Shown one piece after another: positions 6,309 to 13,596 of a stretch of DNA of 19,899 nucleotides. Under the pieces are notes generated by a model, which was not told the origin of the DNA, did no database searches, and worked only from the letters and a program-made list of their open reading frames with translations. Every line of letters begins with the position of its first letter. The first letter of the stretch is position 1. Made by a program: the position numbers and the translations under genes. The DNA lies in contig CANONE010000022.1 in assembly GCA_947567585.1 (NCBI GenBank), positions 1 to 19,899 of the forward strand. Direction: 5' to 3'. Source of the stretch: an uncultured Clostridia bacterium. Lineage in GTDB: Bacteria > Bacillota > Clostridia > Oscillospirales > Acutalibacteraceae.

Positions 6309-7499
6309 ATGCCTGAAAAAATTGAGATTTCCGCTATCATCTGTGAGTTTGACCCCCTGCATCTTGGCCACCGGCTGCTTTTGGACAAAGCGAGAGCAGC
6401 CGGTGGGGCTGTCTGCTGCATTATGAGCGGGCATTTCCTACAGCGGGGCGCCCCTGCCATGCTGGACAAATGGGCACGAACCCGGTGCGCCCTTCTCAAC
6501 GGCGCGGACCTTGTCATTGAGCTTCCCTTGCCCTTCGCCTGCGCCGGAGCGGAGCGCTTTGCTGCCGGGGGCGTGGCCCTGGCCGGGGCCTTGGGGGCCG
6601 GGCGGCTGTTCTTCGGCAGCGAGGACCCGGATACGGCCCGCCTTACCCGGTTGGCAGAGGCCCTTCTCTCAGAGGATTTTCCCCCTGTCCTGGCCGCCTG
6701 CAACAAGCCGGGGCTATCCTTTGCCCAGCGGCGGCAGCAGGCGGTAGCCACGCTGCTGGGCCCGGAGGAAGCAGCCCTCTTGTCACTGCCCAACGCGATT
6801 TTGGGGATAGAATATATCAAAGCTATTTTATTGCAAAATCTGCCCATACGGCCTGCCGCCATTCAAAGAGCCGGAGCCGGCCACGGGGAAAGCGCTCTGG
6901 CTCAGCCGGGAGCTTTTCTCTCCGCCACACAGCTTCGGGATATGGCTGTAAAGGGAGATAGCTTGTCCGGCCTAGTTCCCGCGGAAACCCTTGAAATCTT
7001 GAAAGAGGAAAGGCTGGCAGGACGCTTTCCCGCCCAGCTTCACCGTCTGGAAAGGGCCGTCCTCTGCCGTCTGCGGACCATGCCGCCCACCGCCTTCGCC
7101 GCGCTCCCAGACCTTAGCGAGGGGCTGGAAAACCGCCTCTACAAAGCGTCCCGGCAAGCCTGTTCGCTTGACAGCCTTTACAGCCTTGTCAAGTCAAAGC
7201 GCTATTCCCACGCCCGTGTCCGGCGGCTGGTTCTGGCCGCGTTTCTGGGGCTAAAGGCCCCTATTCCAACAACGCCGCCCTATATCCGGCCTCTGGGCAT
7301 GACCAGGCTTGGCAGTCAAGTCCTCAAAGCCGCCCAGCTTCCCGTTGCCGCCCGCCCGGACACATTCCAAAAATTGGGAGGGCTCCCCTTAACTCTTTTC
7401 CAGACGGAAGCCCGGGCCGGGGACCTATACGCCCTAGCCTGCCCGGAAATCCAGCCCCCTGGCCGGGACTATTGGGAAAAGCTGATCCGCTTGCCGTAA
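6309..7499 (+). CDS. tmcAL: tRNA(Met) cytidine acetate ligase (TmcAL, YlbM family)
   Basis: The 396-residue protein matches the TmcAL family, which activates acetate with ATP and acetylates the wobble cytidine (ac4C34) of elongator tRNA-Met. The nucleotidyltransferase-like start ISAIICEFDPLHLGH holds the HxGH nucleotide-binding motif at 18-21. It is followed by the family motifs MSGHFLQRGAPA (39-50), DLVIELPLPFACAGAERFA (67-85), PNAILGIEYIKA (161-172) and SATQLRDM. The length is family-typical. The start has an AAGGAG site about 11 nt upstream. The gene is divergent from ackA, a fitting neighbour because free acetate is the TmcAL substrate. That functional link is inference. Its stop lies 17 bp from the stop of the convergent methyltransferase gene, with no room for a separate terminator. 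Confidence 0.92.
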   Translation: MPEKIEISAIICEFDPLHLGHRLLLDKARAAGGAVCCIMSGHFLQRGAPAMLDKWARTRCALLNGADLVIELPLPFACAGAERFAAGGVALAGALGAGRLFFGSEDPDTARLTRLAEALLSEDFPPVLAACNKPGLSFAQRRQQAVATLLGPEEAALLSLPNAILGIEYIKAILLQNLPIRPAAIQRAGAGHGESALAQPGAFLSATQLRDMAVKGDSLSGLVPAETLEILKEERLAGRFPAQLHRLERAVLCRLRTMPPTAFAALPDLSEGLENRLYKASRQACSLDSLYSLVKSKRYSHARVRRLVLAAFLGLKAPIPTTPPYIRPLGMTRLGSQVLKAAQLPVAARPDTFQKLGGLPLTLFQTEARAGDLYALACPEIQPPGRDYWEKLIRLP

Positions 7500-7516
7500 A
7501 AAGACTCCGCCTCCCT

Positions 7517-8848
7517 TTACCGCATATTCCGCAGCCCCTTGGGATAGTGGTTTTTAAGCCGGCCCAGGCTCCCTTTGCCAAAGCCCGCCGGAACGCCGTT
7601 GACGCACACGGCCGTATAGCCGGATTTCCGGCAGCCGATTTCCTCGCCATGGAGAAAGGCGGCCAGTTCCGGGCTCTCTGGGGGAAAATCCAGCACCTGC
7701 CTGCAAACCGTGCGGGGACGGCTCATGAAGACGCCATGGGCCGGCTCCAGCCGCCGGGGGCGCAGATATGCCAGCTCTACACCCGCCCGCAGTATATGCA
7801 GGCCGTTTAATGCAGGCAGCTCCTGGGGCAACAGAGTCAGCGCGTTCCCTTCCGGAAGATACAGCCCCTCGGGGCAGCGGTCGGTAAAAAGCTCGGCATA
7901 AAGCTGCCGGCCTGCCCGGGCCTGATCGCCGGTAAAGAAATCAGCAAATGCCCGCGCACCGCAGGGGTTCTCTCCCACCCGGCGGAAGCGGGCCACAAAA
8001 TGACCCTCGCCGCCGTCCATGGGATAGATTCGCCGGGCAAAACCTCCCGCCAAGTCCGGGCGTCCAAACTGGGCGGGGATCTCCTGGGCCTCAAACTCCG
8101 GATGGGCTTTTAGAAACTTCTCCACCACGCCCTCATTCTCCTCATAGGAGAAGGTACAGGTGGAATATACCAGCACGCCGCCTTCTCTGACAGCCAGCGC
8201 AGCGGAATCCAAAATGGCCAGCTGCCGCTTGGCGCAAGCCGCCACCGCTTGGGGGGACCACTGCTTCGCGGCGTTGGGATCCCGGCGGAAAAGGCTCTCT
8301 CCGGAGCAGGGCGCATCCACAAGAACCCGGTGGAAATAGCCCCTTAGGCTCTCGCACAGCTTCTGCGGGTGGCAGCAGGAGACGACCGCGTTGGAAACGC
8401 CCATCCTTTCCAGGTTGGACAGCAGCTGTCCCGTCCGGCTAAGTACCGCCTCATTGGCCCAAACCAGGCCCGCCCCCAGCATCATCCCGGCAATTTGGGT
8501 AGCTTTCCCTCCCGGCGAGGCGCAGAGGTCCAGTACCCGCTCTCCGGGCCTTGGGTCCAAAGCAGTGGCGGCGGCCGCCGCCGAGGGCTCTTGGGAATAG
8601 AACATTCCCGCGTGGTGCGCCGGCAGAGGACCGAATTTATCCGGAGCATCCACATAAAACGAAAACTCTGAAAACGCCGTGGCACGCAGAGGAAACGGCA
8701 GGCTTCGTTCCAAGGTGCCCAAATCGCACTTTAAAGGGTTCAGCCTGGCCCCCCGAAAAGGCGGCCGCGAAAGGCAGTCCAAAAACGCCTGATACTCATT
8801 CCCCAGCTGTTTTTTCATTCTATCATAAAATTCCGCCGGCACTCCCAT
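7517..8848 (-). CDS. RsmF/NOP2-type rRNA m5C methyltransferase
   Basis: From the ATG at 8846-8848 the protein has 443 residues. An N-terminal RNA-binding part (about 1-100, with PPFRGARLNPLK) precedes the SAM-dependent Rossmann domain, which holds DLCASPGGKATQIA (107-120), DAPCSGES (178-185, Cys181) and YSTCTFSYEENEG (228-240, Cys231). Two such cysteines are typical of m5C RNA methyltransferases: one attacks the base and the other helps release the product. The C-terminal 150 residues resemble the RsmF C-terminal/PUA-like region. The likely target is a 16S rRNA cytosine. An in-frame start 4 codons upstream and a distal one 58 codons upstream are possible. The chosen start gives the family-like MGVPAEFYDRMKKQLG and has a weak GGTGGT site. 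Confidence 0.9.
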   Translation of the reverse strand: MGVPAEFYDRMKKQLGNEYQAFLDCLSRPPFRGARLNPLKCDLGTLERSLPFPLRATAFSEFSFYVDAPDKFGPLPAHHAGMFYSQEPSAAAAATALDPRPGERVLDLCASPGGKATQIAGMMLGAGLVWANEAVLSRTGQLLSNLERMGVSNAVVSCCHPQKLCESLRGYFHRVLVDAPCSGESLFRRDPNAAKQWSPQAVAACAKRQLAILDSAALAVREGGVLVYSTCTFSYEENEGVVEKFLKAHPEFEAQEIPAQFGRPDLAGGFARRIYPMDGGEGHFVARFRRVGENPCGARAFADFFTGDQARAGRQLYAELFTDRCPEGLYLPEGNALTLLPQELPALNGLHILRAGVELAYLRPRRLEPAHGVFMSRPRTVCRQVLDFPPESPELAAFLHGEEIGCRKSGYTAVCVNGVPAGFGKGSLGRLKNHYPKGLRNMR

Positions 8849-9052
8849 AACTACCACCATCCATAAAATAAAAGCGTTAAACGTTTTGAGGTTTGAAGGC
8901 AAAGCCCCCACGGGCCTGAAACCCATTTTCTGTAAATCCCACGCGCAGCCGCATAATCCGCCTGCCTTTGCCCAGAATATTGGACGGTAGGCCCGGTAAG
9001 CCGAAACAACGGCCCGGGACATTCACCTTTATGATAGAAAGGAAGATGGATT

Positions 9053-9226
9053 ATGCAGAACAATCAGAATCAGAACAACAACCAGAACAACAGTCAGAAC
9101 AACCGCTCTCAGAACCGCCAGAACCAGAACAGCCAGAACTCCAAGTCCAAGAACCAGAACGGCCAGAACAACCAGAACCAGAACAACAACTTCCGCCAGC
9201 AGCAGGAGCAGAACCAGCAGTTCTAA
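9053..9226 (+). CDS. Small Gln/Asn-rich protein, 57 residues, function unknown
   Basis: An ATG at 9053 with an AAAGGAAG site 8-9 nt upstream opens a 58-codon frame ending in TAA at 9224-9226. The product is about 40% Asn and 33% Gln (42 of 57 residues). The rest is mostly Arg, Lys and Ser, with Phe at positions 47 and 57. It has no signal peptide or membrane segment. The repeats are mainly CAG-AAC codon pairs. This frame is preferred over an overlapping Glu/Pro/Gln-rich frame because of ribosome-binding site spacing, and because its stop lies about 80 bp before a strong terminator. The composition is prion-like and low-complexity, so it should be disordered and may self-associate or bind RNA or spore material. 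No specific role can be assigned. I find no convincing upstream promoter in 8849-9036. Confidence 0.7.
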   Translation: MQNNQNQNNNQNNSQNNRSQNRQNQNSQNSKSKNQNGQNNQNQNNNFRQQQEQNQQF

Positions 9227-9304
9227 GGTCTGTTGCTGAAGCGGCCCCGCTTATTTGAAAACCGGCGGATTCCGGTGTTCAAAGGCGCTTTCTACAACGC
9301 ACTG

Positions 9305-9354
9305 CCCCGGCAAACAGGAGCCCGCCTAGGGCGGCCCCTGCTTGCCGGGGTTTT
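9305..9354 (+). terminator. Strong rho-independent terminator after the Gln/Asn-rich gene
   Basis: A perfect 9-bp outer stem (9305-9313 with 9342-9350) continues inward through CAGG/CCTG and CCGCC/GGCGG pairs. It is followed by TTTT at 9351-9354. The T tract exists only on the plus strand, so it serves the small upstream gene and supports that gene being expressed. Confidence 0.9.
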
Positions 9355-9385
9355 GTGCGTCTTGCGTTCGGTTTTGACAAGCATC

Positions 9386-9402
9386 GAAGGTGGTAGCATT
9401 CA
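9386..9402 (+). repeat. 17-nt inverted repeat, copy A (downstream of the secreted-protein gene)
   Basis: GAAGGTGGTAGCATTCA on the plus strand matches 16 of 17 bases of the reverse complement of 10119-10135. The two copies flank the secreted-protein gene in opposite orientation. This copy also forms the left arm of a local hairpin. Confidence 0.7.
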
Positions 9403-9438
9403 TTAATTAGTATGAACTAATGCTCTCTTGTTACTACC
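9392..9438. other. Imperfect hairpin between the Gln/Asn-rich gene and the secreted-protein gene
   Basis: In the roughly 300-bp gene-free stretch 9227-9525, GGTAG (9392-9396) can pair with CTACC (9434-9438), GCATT (9396-9400) with AATGC (9419-9423), and TTAGT (9407-9411) with ACTAA (9416-9420) around an ATGA loop. It could be the 3' end of the minus-strand secreted-protein transcript, but neither strand has a clear T tract after it. Apart from this and the terminator at 9305-9354, I see nothing else in the stretch. Confidence 0.4.
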
Positions 9439-9525
9439 ATTTGAGCATACCCTGGCGTGGAGTTCGTGCTAACACGGCGCCCCACATATGCGGCAGAATC
9501 CGGAATACGGTAAATGGAGCGCTCT

Positions 9526-10095
9526 TTATTGGCGGACATTGAACGTAACTGCACCTCTGGCGGCGGCAATTCCCTGCGCTACCTGGTTGGCTGTTTTTGC
9601 TACCACCAATCCCTCATTGATGTTATAGGTGCCAGGTACTTCCCAGCCCGGGAAAAGGTCTTGGAAGCGGGGAGGGAACGAGACCTCTTTGGTTTCCGGA
9701 TTGCAGCCATATCCGATGATCGTGTCGTCCGCGCTCCAGCTGGACCGGTAAATGATTTCCTCCCGGGCCGCGCGGATAGCCTTTTTCTGCCGGGGCGTGG
9801 CGTTTTTCAAGTTAGAATAGGCCAGATTATAGGTCTTTTGGTCTACGCCGTCCAGAGCGGCGCGGGAAATCTGGGGCTTTTCCACAACCACCTTCCAGCC
9901 AGCCTCCCGCAGAACTTTCATGGCCTCTTGCTGCAGGGCGTCGCCAGAGAGGCCCTCTTTTCCCAGCTGGATGAAAACCTGGTTTACTTCGCTAATTGAG
10001 GCGTTCACCTCAGCACTAGTCAGTGCAGAAGCGGAAACACCCAATAGCATAGCCGCCATAACTGCCGTAACTAAAGAAACAAGCAGCTTTTTCAT
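9526..10095 (-). CDS. Secreted protein of unknown function
   Basis: From the ATG at 10093-10095 the product has 189 residues. A clear Sec signal peptide (basic MKK, hydrophobic core about 4-20) has a likely signal peptidase I site after ASA near residue 24. The mature part is about 165 residues with no recognised domain. Its middle is basic and helical (TPRQKKAIRAAREE). Its end holds a Pro/Trp-rich segment (FPPRFQDLFPGWEVPGTYN) and an Ala-rich tail. There is one Cys in the mature chain and no sortase or lipoprotein signal, so it is probably released. A strong AGAGGTGA site sits about 8 nt before the start. The gene has its own near-consensus promoter and is flanked by a 17-nt inverted repeat. 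Confidence 0.75.
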   Translation of the reverse strand: MKKLLVSLVTAVMAAMLLGVSASALTSAEVNASISEVNQVFIQLGKEGLSGDALQQEAMKVLREAGWKVVVEKPQISRAALDGVDQKTYNLAYSNLKNATPRQKKAIRAAREEIIYRSSWSADDTIIGYGCNPETKEVSFPPRFQDLFPGWEVPGTYNINEGLVVAKTANQVAQGIAAARGAVTFNVRQ

Positions 10096-10118
10096 AGAAT
10101 AAATCACCTCTTAAAATC

Positions 10119-10135
10119 TGAACGCTACCACCTTC
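10119..10135 (-). repeat. 17-nt inverted repeat, copy B (5' UTR of the secreted-protein gene)
   Basis: Read on the minus strand this is GAAGGTGGTAGCGTTCA, one mismatch from copy A at 9386-9402. It starts about 10 nt after the -10 box, so it lies at the very 5' end of the transcript. Confidence 0.7.
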
Positions 10136-10144
10136 TGTGTTTTT

Positions 10145-10173
10145 ATTATAGTCCCATTTATATGGTTTGTAAA
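10145..10173 (-). promoter_or_regulatory. Promoter of the secreted-protein gene
   Basis: The minus strand reads TTTACA, a 17-nt spacer and TATAAT, with the predicted start about 42 nt before the ATG. The flanking sequence is very AT-rich. A weak AT-rich hairpin just beyond it (about 10190-10220) may help end the ACT-gene transcript. Confidence 0.85.
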
Positions 10174-10221
10174 GCGTTTTTTTGTAAAATTTATTTTTTA
10201 ACTCGAAAAAATATTTCCTCG

Positions 10222-10656
10222 CTAAATGCCGGATATGCTTTCCTGGTTCACCAGCTTGATGCCCTTGGCGGCCAAGGCCGCGCCGGCGGCTTTGGTATCC
10301 TGCACCCGGAAGATCATGTAGGCGTGGTCCACGTCGCCGCCGCCCAGAAAAGCGTACATATACTCCACGTTTACTCCGGCCTCCCGCAGCACCTCCAGCA
10401 CCTTGTGCAGGCCGCCGGGCTCGTCGGGAATCAGCACCGCCAGCACCGGGGTCAGCTGGTGGATAAACCCGCCGTCCTTTAACACGGTGGTGGCCTTGTA
10501 CACATCGTCCACAATGATGCGCACAATGCCAAAGTCGTTGGTCTCCGCCAGGCTCAGGGCCCGCATGTCAATGCCGCTTTCGGCCAGCAGGCCGGTCATG
10601 GCGGTCAATGTGCCGGGCTTGTTCTCAAGAAAAACAGAAATTTGGTTCACTGTCAT
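10222..10656 (-). CDS. Tandem ACT-domain protein
   Basis: The 144-residue protein is two ACT domains back to back. The first starts at NQISVFLENKPGTLTAMTGLL and the second at LAVLIPDEPGGLHKVLEVL. Each has the ACT pattern of a strand, a glycine-rich turn that binds the ligand, and a helix. No enzyme domain is present. ACT domains bind amino acids or similar small ligands. Proteins of this size often sit next to paaK and iorAB in anaerobes, so an aromatic amino-acid or aryl-acid sensor role is plausible but inferred. The ATG at 10654-10656 follows a strong AAAGGAGG site. A start 10 codons upstream has no such support. It is the last gene of the minus-strand cluster. Confidence 0.9.
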   Translation of the reverse strand: MTVNQISVFLENKPGTLTAMTGLLAESGIDMRALSLAETNDFGIVRIIVDDVYKATTVLKDGGFIHQLTPVLAVLIPDEPGGLHKVLEVLREAGVNVEYMYAFLGGGDVDHAYMIFRVQDTKAAGAALAAKGIKLVNQESISGI

Positions 10657-11640
10657 GATATTGCCCTCCTTTATAGGATTATACAATCAGCTTCAATTTA
10701 CCCGAATGTCCGTCCAGCCGCCCACATCGCAGTAGCCGTCTATGTTGCTCCCGGTGGCCAGCACCGTGCCGTCCCTGCGCAGGCCCACGGTATGGGTGGA
10801 ATTGTTGCCCGCGGATACCGCCACAACATCGGTCCAGCCCTCCACATCGATTTGGCCAAAACCGTTAAGGCCGGTGCCCACTAAGGTTCCGTCTTTGCGC
10901 AGGCCCACCGTGTAGGATGCGCCGCTGGCCACGGCCACAATATCTGTCCAGTCTCCTACATTAGCCTTGCCGTTGCCCTTTTCTCCTACAAACACTACGG
11001 TGCCGTCCGCCTTCACGCCAAAGGTAGTATACATGCCGACTTCTATGAAGGTGATGCCCGTCCAGTCTTCCACGTCCATACATCCTTTGTGGAAAAGTAG
11101 TCCATGCCGTAGGCGACCGCCGTGCCATCGCTGCGCAGGCCAATCAGGAAGCCCTTTCCGGCGCTGATCTGCACAATATTGGTCCAGTCCAGCTTCTGGC
11201 TTTGGCCATATTTATCGATAAAAGTAACGGTTCCATCCGAATGCAGGGTGGCAATAAAGCCGTTGAGCAGATCGCCGCTTTCCACGATATCCACCACATC
11301 CCGCAGGGCGCTGAGAACAGGCTCCCAGGTATCATAGTAAGTGCCTGTGCCGATCACTGTGCCGTCGCTCTTTACGGCCAGGGTCTGGTTTCTGGTGGAA
11401 CAAAGGGCGACAATATCCGTCCAGCCCCCCACGTTCAGGCCGCCGCCTTCATTCAGGCCCGCGGCCAGCACCGTGCCGTCGGAACGGATGCCCAAAGTCT
11501 GCTTGGGGCCCGCCACAATGGTCATCGGCTTCTTCATGGAGAGCGGGAACACCCCTGAGGGCGGAGCCGTGGGTGTGGGAGCTGGCGTTGCAGGTTCCGG
11601 ACTCGGAGTGGGAAGCGCGGGCGTGTCAAACAGGCGAATC

Positions 11641-11770
11641 GTTTTGGTGGCCTGCTCCCACTCCACATCCAGGCCCAGGGCGCTGGCCACGGCCCGGATG
11701 GGCAGATAGGTGGTGCCGCTCACGGCGAAGGGCTCCACGGTTTTGCCGTTGGAGTCTTTGGGGGTGATAA
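11641..11770 (-). repeat. Stalk-domain DNA repeat, second copy in the gene
   Basis: About 130 bp closely match 11893-12022 at a fixed offset of 252 bp (84 codons). A 41-bp run (11668-11708) is identical. It encodes one stalk domain. Confidence 0.85.
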
Positions 11771-11892
11771 GCCCGCCGTTCAGGACGATTTTGGTGCCGG
11801 TGTAGACGGCTGTGATGGTCTCCACGCCAATCTTAGGGGGCTGCGTGGAGGGCGCGGAGGCGGCGGGCTCAGCTCCACTGGTAAGCTTCACG

Positions 11893-12022
11893 GTTTTGGT
11901 GGCCTGCTTCCATTCCATGTCCAGGCCCAGGGCGCTGGCCACGGCCCGGATGGGCAGATAAGTGGTGCCGTCCACGGCGAAGGGTTCTACCAGCTTCCCG
12001 TTGGCGTCCCTGGGCGTAATCG
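11893..12022 (-). repeat. Stalk-domain DNA repeat, first copy in the gene
   Basis: Partner of 11641-11770, with the identical 41-bp run at 11920-11960. It encodes the first stalk domain, just after the nonsense codon. Near-identity at the DNA level suggests recent duplication or gene conversion. Confidence 0.85.
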
Positions 12023-12246
12023 TCTTGCCGTCCAGCACAATTTGGGTGCCCGTTTAGGTGGCCTTTAAGACCTGCTCTCTGGCAGAGGCCGGAATGGTAA
12101 GGCTGAAGAAGGCGCATAGCGTCAGGCAGACGGCGATGAACATCGATAGAACCTTTTTCATAAAAATGTACCTCCATTTTCATATTCACAGAAAAACAGA
12201 GCTCCCCTGTTTCATACCAATCAGGCTCCCTTTTGGCGCCTCCTCC

Positions 12247-13548
12247 TCAAATCTTCCTCTTGTCAATGACCCGCACAGCCTTGCCCTCGCTGCGGACAAT
12301 GGACTTGGGGGCCACCAAAGTTACCTTGGCGGTGAGGCCCAGCATGGAGCGCAAGCCCTCTACCAGCTCCTTCTGCCGGGCGGCCACGTCGCCCAGGTTG
12401 TCGGTGAACATTTCGGGGGTCATCTCCACCTGCACGTCCAGGGTGTCGGTGTTCTTCACCCGGTCCACGATGATCTGGTAGTTGGCAGGATACCCGTGGT
12501 TCAGCAGCACGGTCTCAATCTGGGACGGGAACACGTTGACACCCCGGATGATGAGCATGTCGTCGGTGCGGCCCTGAGGTTTGGTCATCTTGACGTGAGT
12601 GCGGCCGCAGGGGCAGGGCTCCCGGGTCAGGGTGCAAATGTCCCTTGTGCGGTAGCGCAGCAGGGGAAACGCCTTTTTGGTGATGGCGGTGAACACCAGC
12701 TCGCCCTGAGAGCCCTCGGGCAGCACCTCGCCGGTTTCGGGGTCGATAATCTCCGCGATAAAGTGGTCCTCGTTGATGTGCATACCGGTCTGGGCCGAGC
12801 ACTCAAAGGACACGCCCGGGCCGGAAAGCTCCGTCAATCCATAGATGTCGTAGGCTTTGATGCCCAAAGTGTTCTCAATGTCCCGGCGCATCTCCTGGCT
12901 CCACGCCTCTGCCCCGAAGATGCCCGCCTTTAGGGGGATGTCATCCGGCCCCAGCCCCATCTCCTTCATGGTCTCGCCGATGTAGGCCGCGTAGGAGGGG
13001 GTGCAGCAGAGAATGGTGGCGGCAAGATCCTGGATAAACATAATCTGCCGCTCGGTGTTGCCGGAGCTGGTAGGGATGGTCAGGCAGCCCACCTTATGGC
13101 TGCCCCCGTTGAGCCCCGGTCCGCCGGTGAACAGGCCGTAGCCGTAGCTCACCTGGCACACGTCCTCATTGGTGCCGCCCGCCGCCATAATGGCCCGGGC
13201 GCAGCAGTCCTCCCACAGGTCGATGTCCGCCTGGGTGTAGAAGGCCACCACCCGCTTGCCCGTGGTGCCGCTGGTGGACTGGATGCGCACGCAGTCCTTA
13301 AGAGGCACGCCCACCAGGCCGTAGGGGTAAGCCTCCCGCAGGTCTGCTTTGGTGATAAAGGGCAGCTTATAGAGGTCGTCCGAGGACTGGATGTCTGCCG
13401 GAGACACGCCTTTTGCCTCCATTTTCTTTCGGTAATAGGGCACGTTGTCCCACACATGCCGTACCTGGGCCACCAGGCGCTGGTCCTGCAGGGCCTTGAT
13501 TTGCTCCCGAGAGGCGCACTCGATCTCGGGCTGATAGTAATGTTCCAT
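12247..13548 (-). CDS. paaK: Phenylacetate-CoA ligase family protein
   Basis: The 433-residue protein has the length and motifs of the PaaK family of AMP-forming ligases, which join phenylacetate or related aryl-acetates to CoA with ATP. The phosphate-binding loop STSGTTGK is at 91-98. It is followed by YGLTELSGPGVSFEC, LRYRTRDI, a zinc-finger-like CPCGRTH, GRTDDMLIIRGVNVFPSQIE, and the C-terminal EGKAVRV holding the catalytic lysine (Lys423). The ATG at 13546-13548 follows an AAAGGA site about 10 nt upstream. It lies downstream of iorAB. Together they link aryl-pyruvates, aryl-acetyl-CoA and aryl-acetates. Whether the flow runs towards CoA ester formation or release cannot be read from sequence. 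Confidence 0.95.
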   Translation of the reverse strand: MEHYYQPEIECASREQIKALQDQRLVAQVRHVWDNVPYYRKKMEAKGVSPADIQSSDDLYKLPFITKADLREAYPYGLVGVPLKDCVRIQSTSGTTGKRVVAFYTQADIDLWEDCCARAIMAAGGTNEDVCQVSYGYGLFTGGPGLNGGSHKVGCLTIPTSSGNTERQIMFIQDLAATILCCTPSYAAYIGETMKEMGLGPDDIPLKAGIFGAEAWSQEMRRDIENTLGIKAYDIYGLTELSGPGVSFECSAQTGMHINEDHFIAEIIDPETGEVLPEGSQGELVFTAITKKAFPLLRYRTRDICTLTREPCPCGRTHVKMTKPQGRTDDMLIIRGVNVFPSQIETVLLNHGYPANYQIIVDRVKNTDTLDVQVEMTPEMFTDNLGDVAARQKELVEGLRSMLGLTAKVTLVAPKSIVRSEGKAVRVIDKRKI

Positions 13549-13596
13549 TGGTGCTTCATCCTTTCATCACAAAATATATGTTAAGAGGGATACGGG

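Larger units (their letters stand above)
10693..12161 (-). pseudogene. Broken surface protein: two stalk domains plus RCC1-like repeats
   Basis: The reading frame starts at an ATG (12159-12161) with a GGAGG site and a good signal peptide (about residues 1-27, ending in PASA). It hits an in-frame TAA at codon 36 (12054-12056). The second domain copy has TAC (Tyr) at the matching codon. Beyond the stop, the frame continues with two copper amine oxidase N-terminal-like stalk domains (GTTYLPIRAVASALGLD twice), a Pro/Thr/Ala linker and about seven RCC1-like repeats (DGTV...GWTDIVAV). It breaks again at 11077-11084, where an apparent 8-nt insertion shifts the frame. The rest reads on to a TGA at 10693-10695. 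Removing the octamer and reverting the TAA would restore about 489 codons. The intact form would be a secreted protein with a beta-propeller-like C-terminus. It splits paaK from the ACT gene. Sequencing error is the main alternative to true decay. Confidence 0.8.

Noticed and set aside
8968..9258. A 96-residue Glu/Pro/Gln-rich frame over the CAG-AAC repeat as the real gene
   Set aside because: Its possible starts lack a well-spaced ribosome-binding site, while the Q/N-rich frame starting at 9053 has one. Repetitive T-poor DNA explains the extra open frame.
9374..9402. Plus-strand promoter using TTGACA at 9374-9379
   Set aside because: No acceptable -10 box lies 16-18 nt downstream, and no gene follows on that strand.
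11043..12038. Treating the 331-codon part of the stalk/RCC1 gene as an intact gene
   Set aside because: It would start at a GTG within the first domain with no signal peptide and no ribosome-binding site. The ATG, signal peptide and ribosome-binding site upstream are separated from it by an in-frame TAA.
12058..12933. A 291-codon plus-strand open frame across the paaK end and the pseudogene start
   Set aside because: It is antisense to conserved PaaK, with no ribosome-binding site or recognisable protein pattern.
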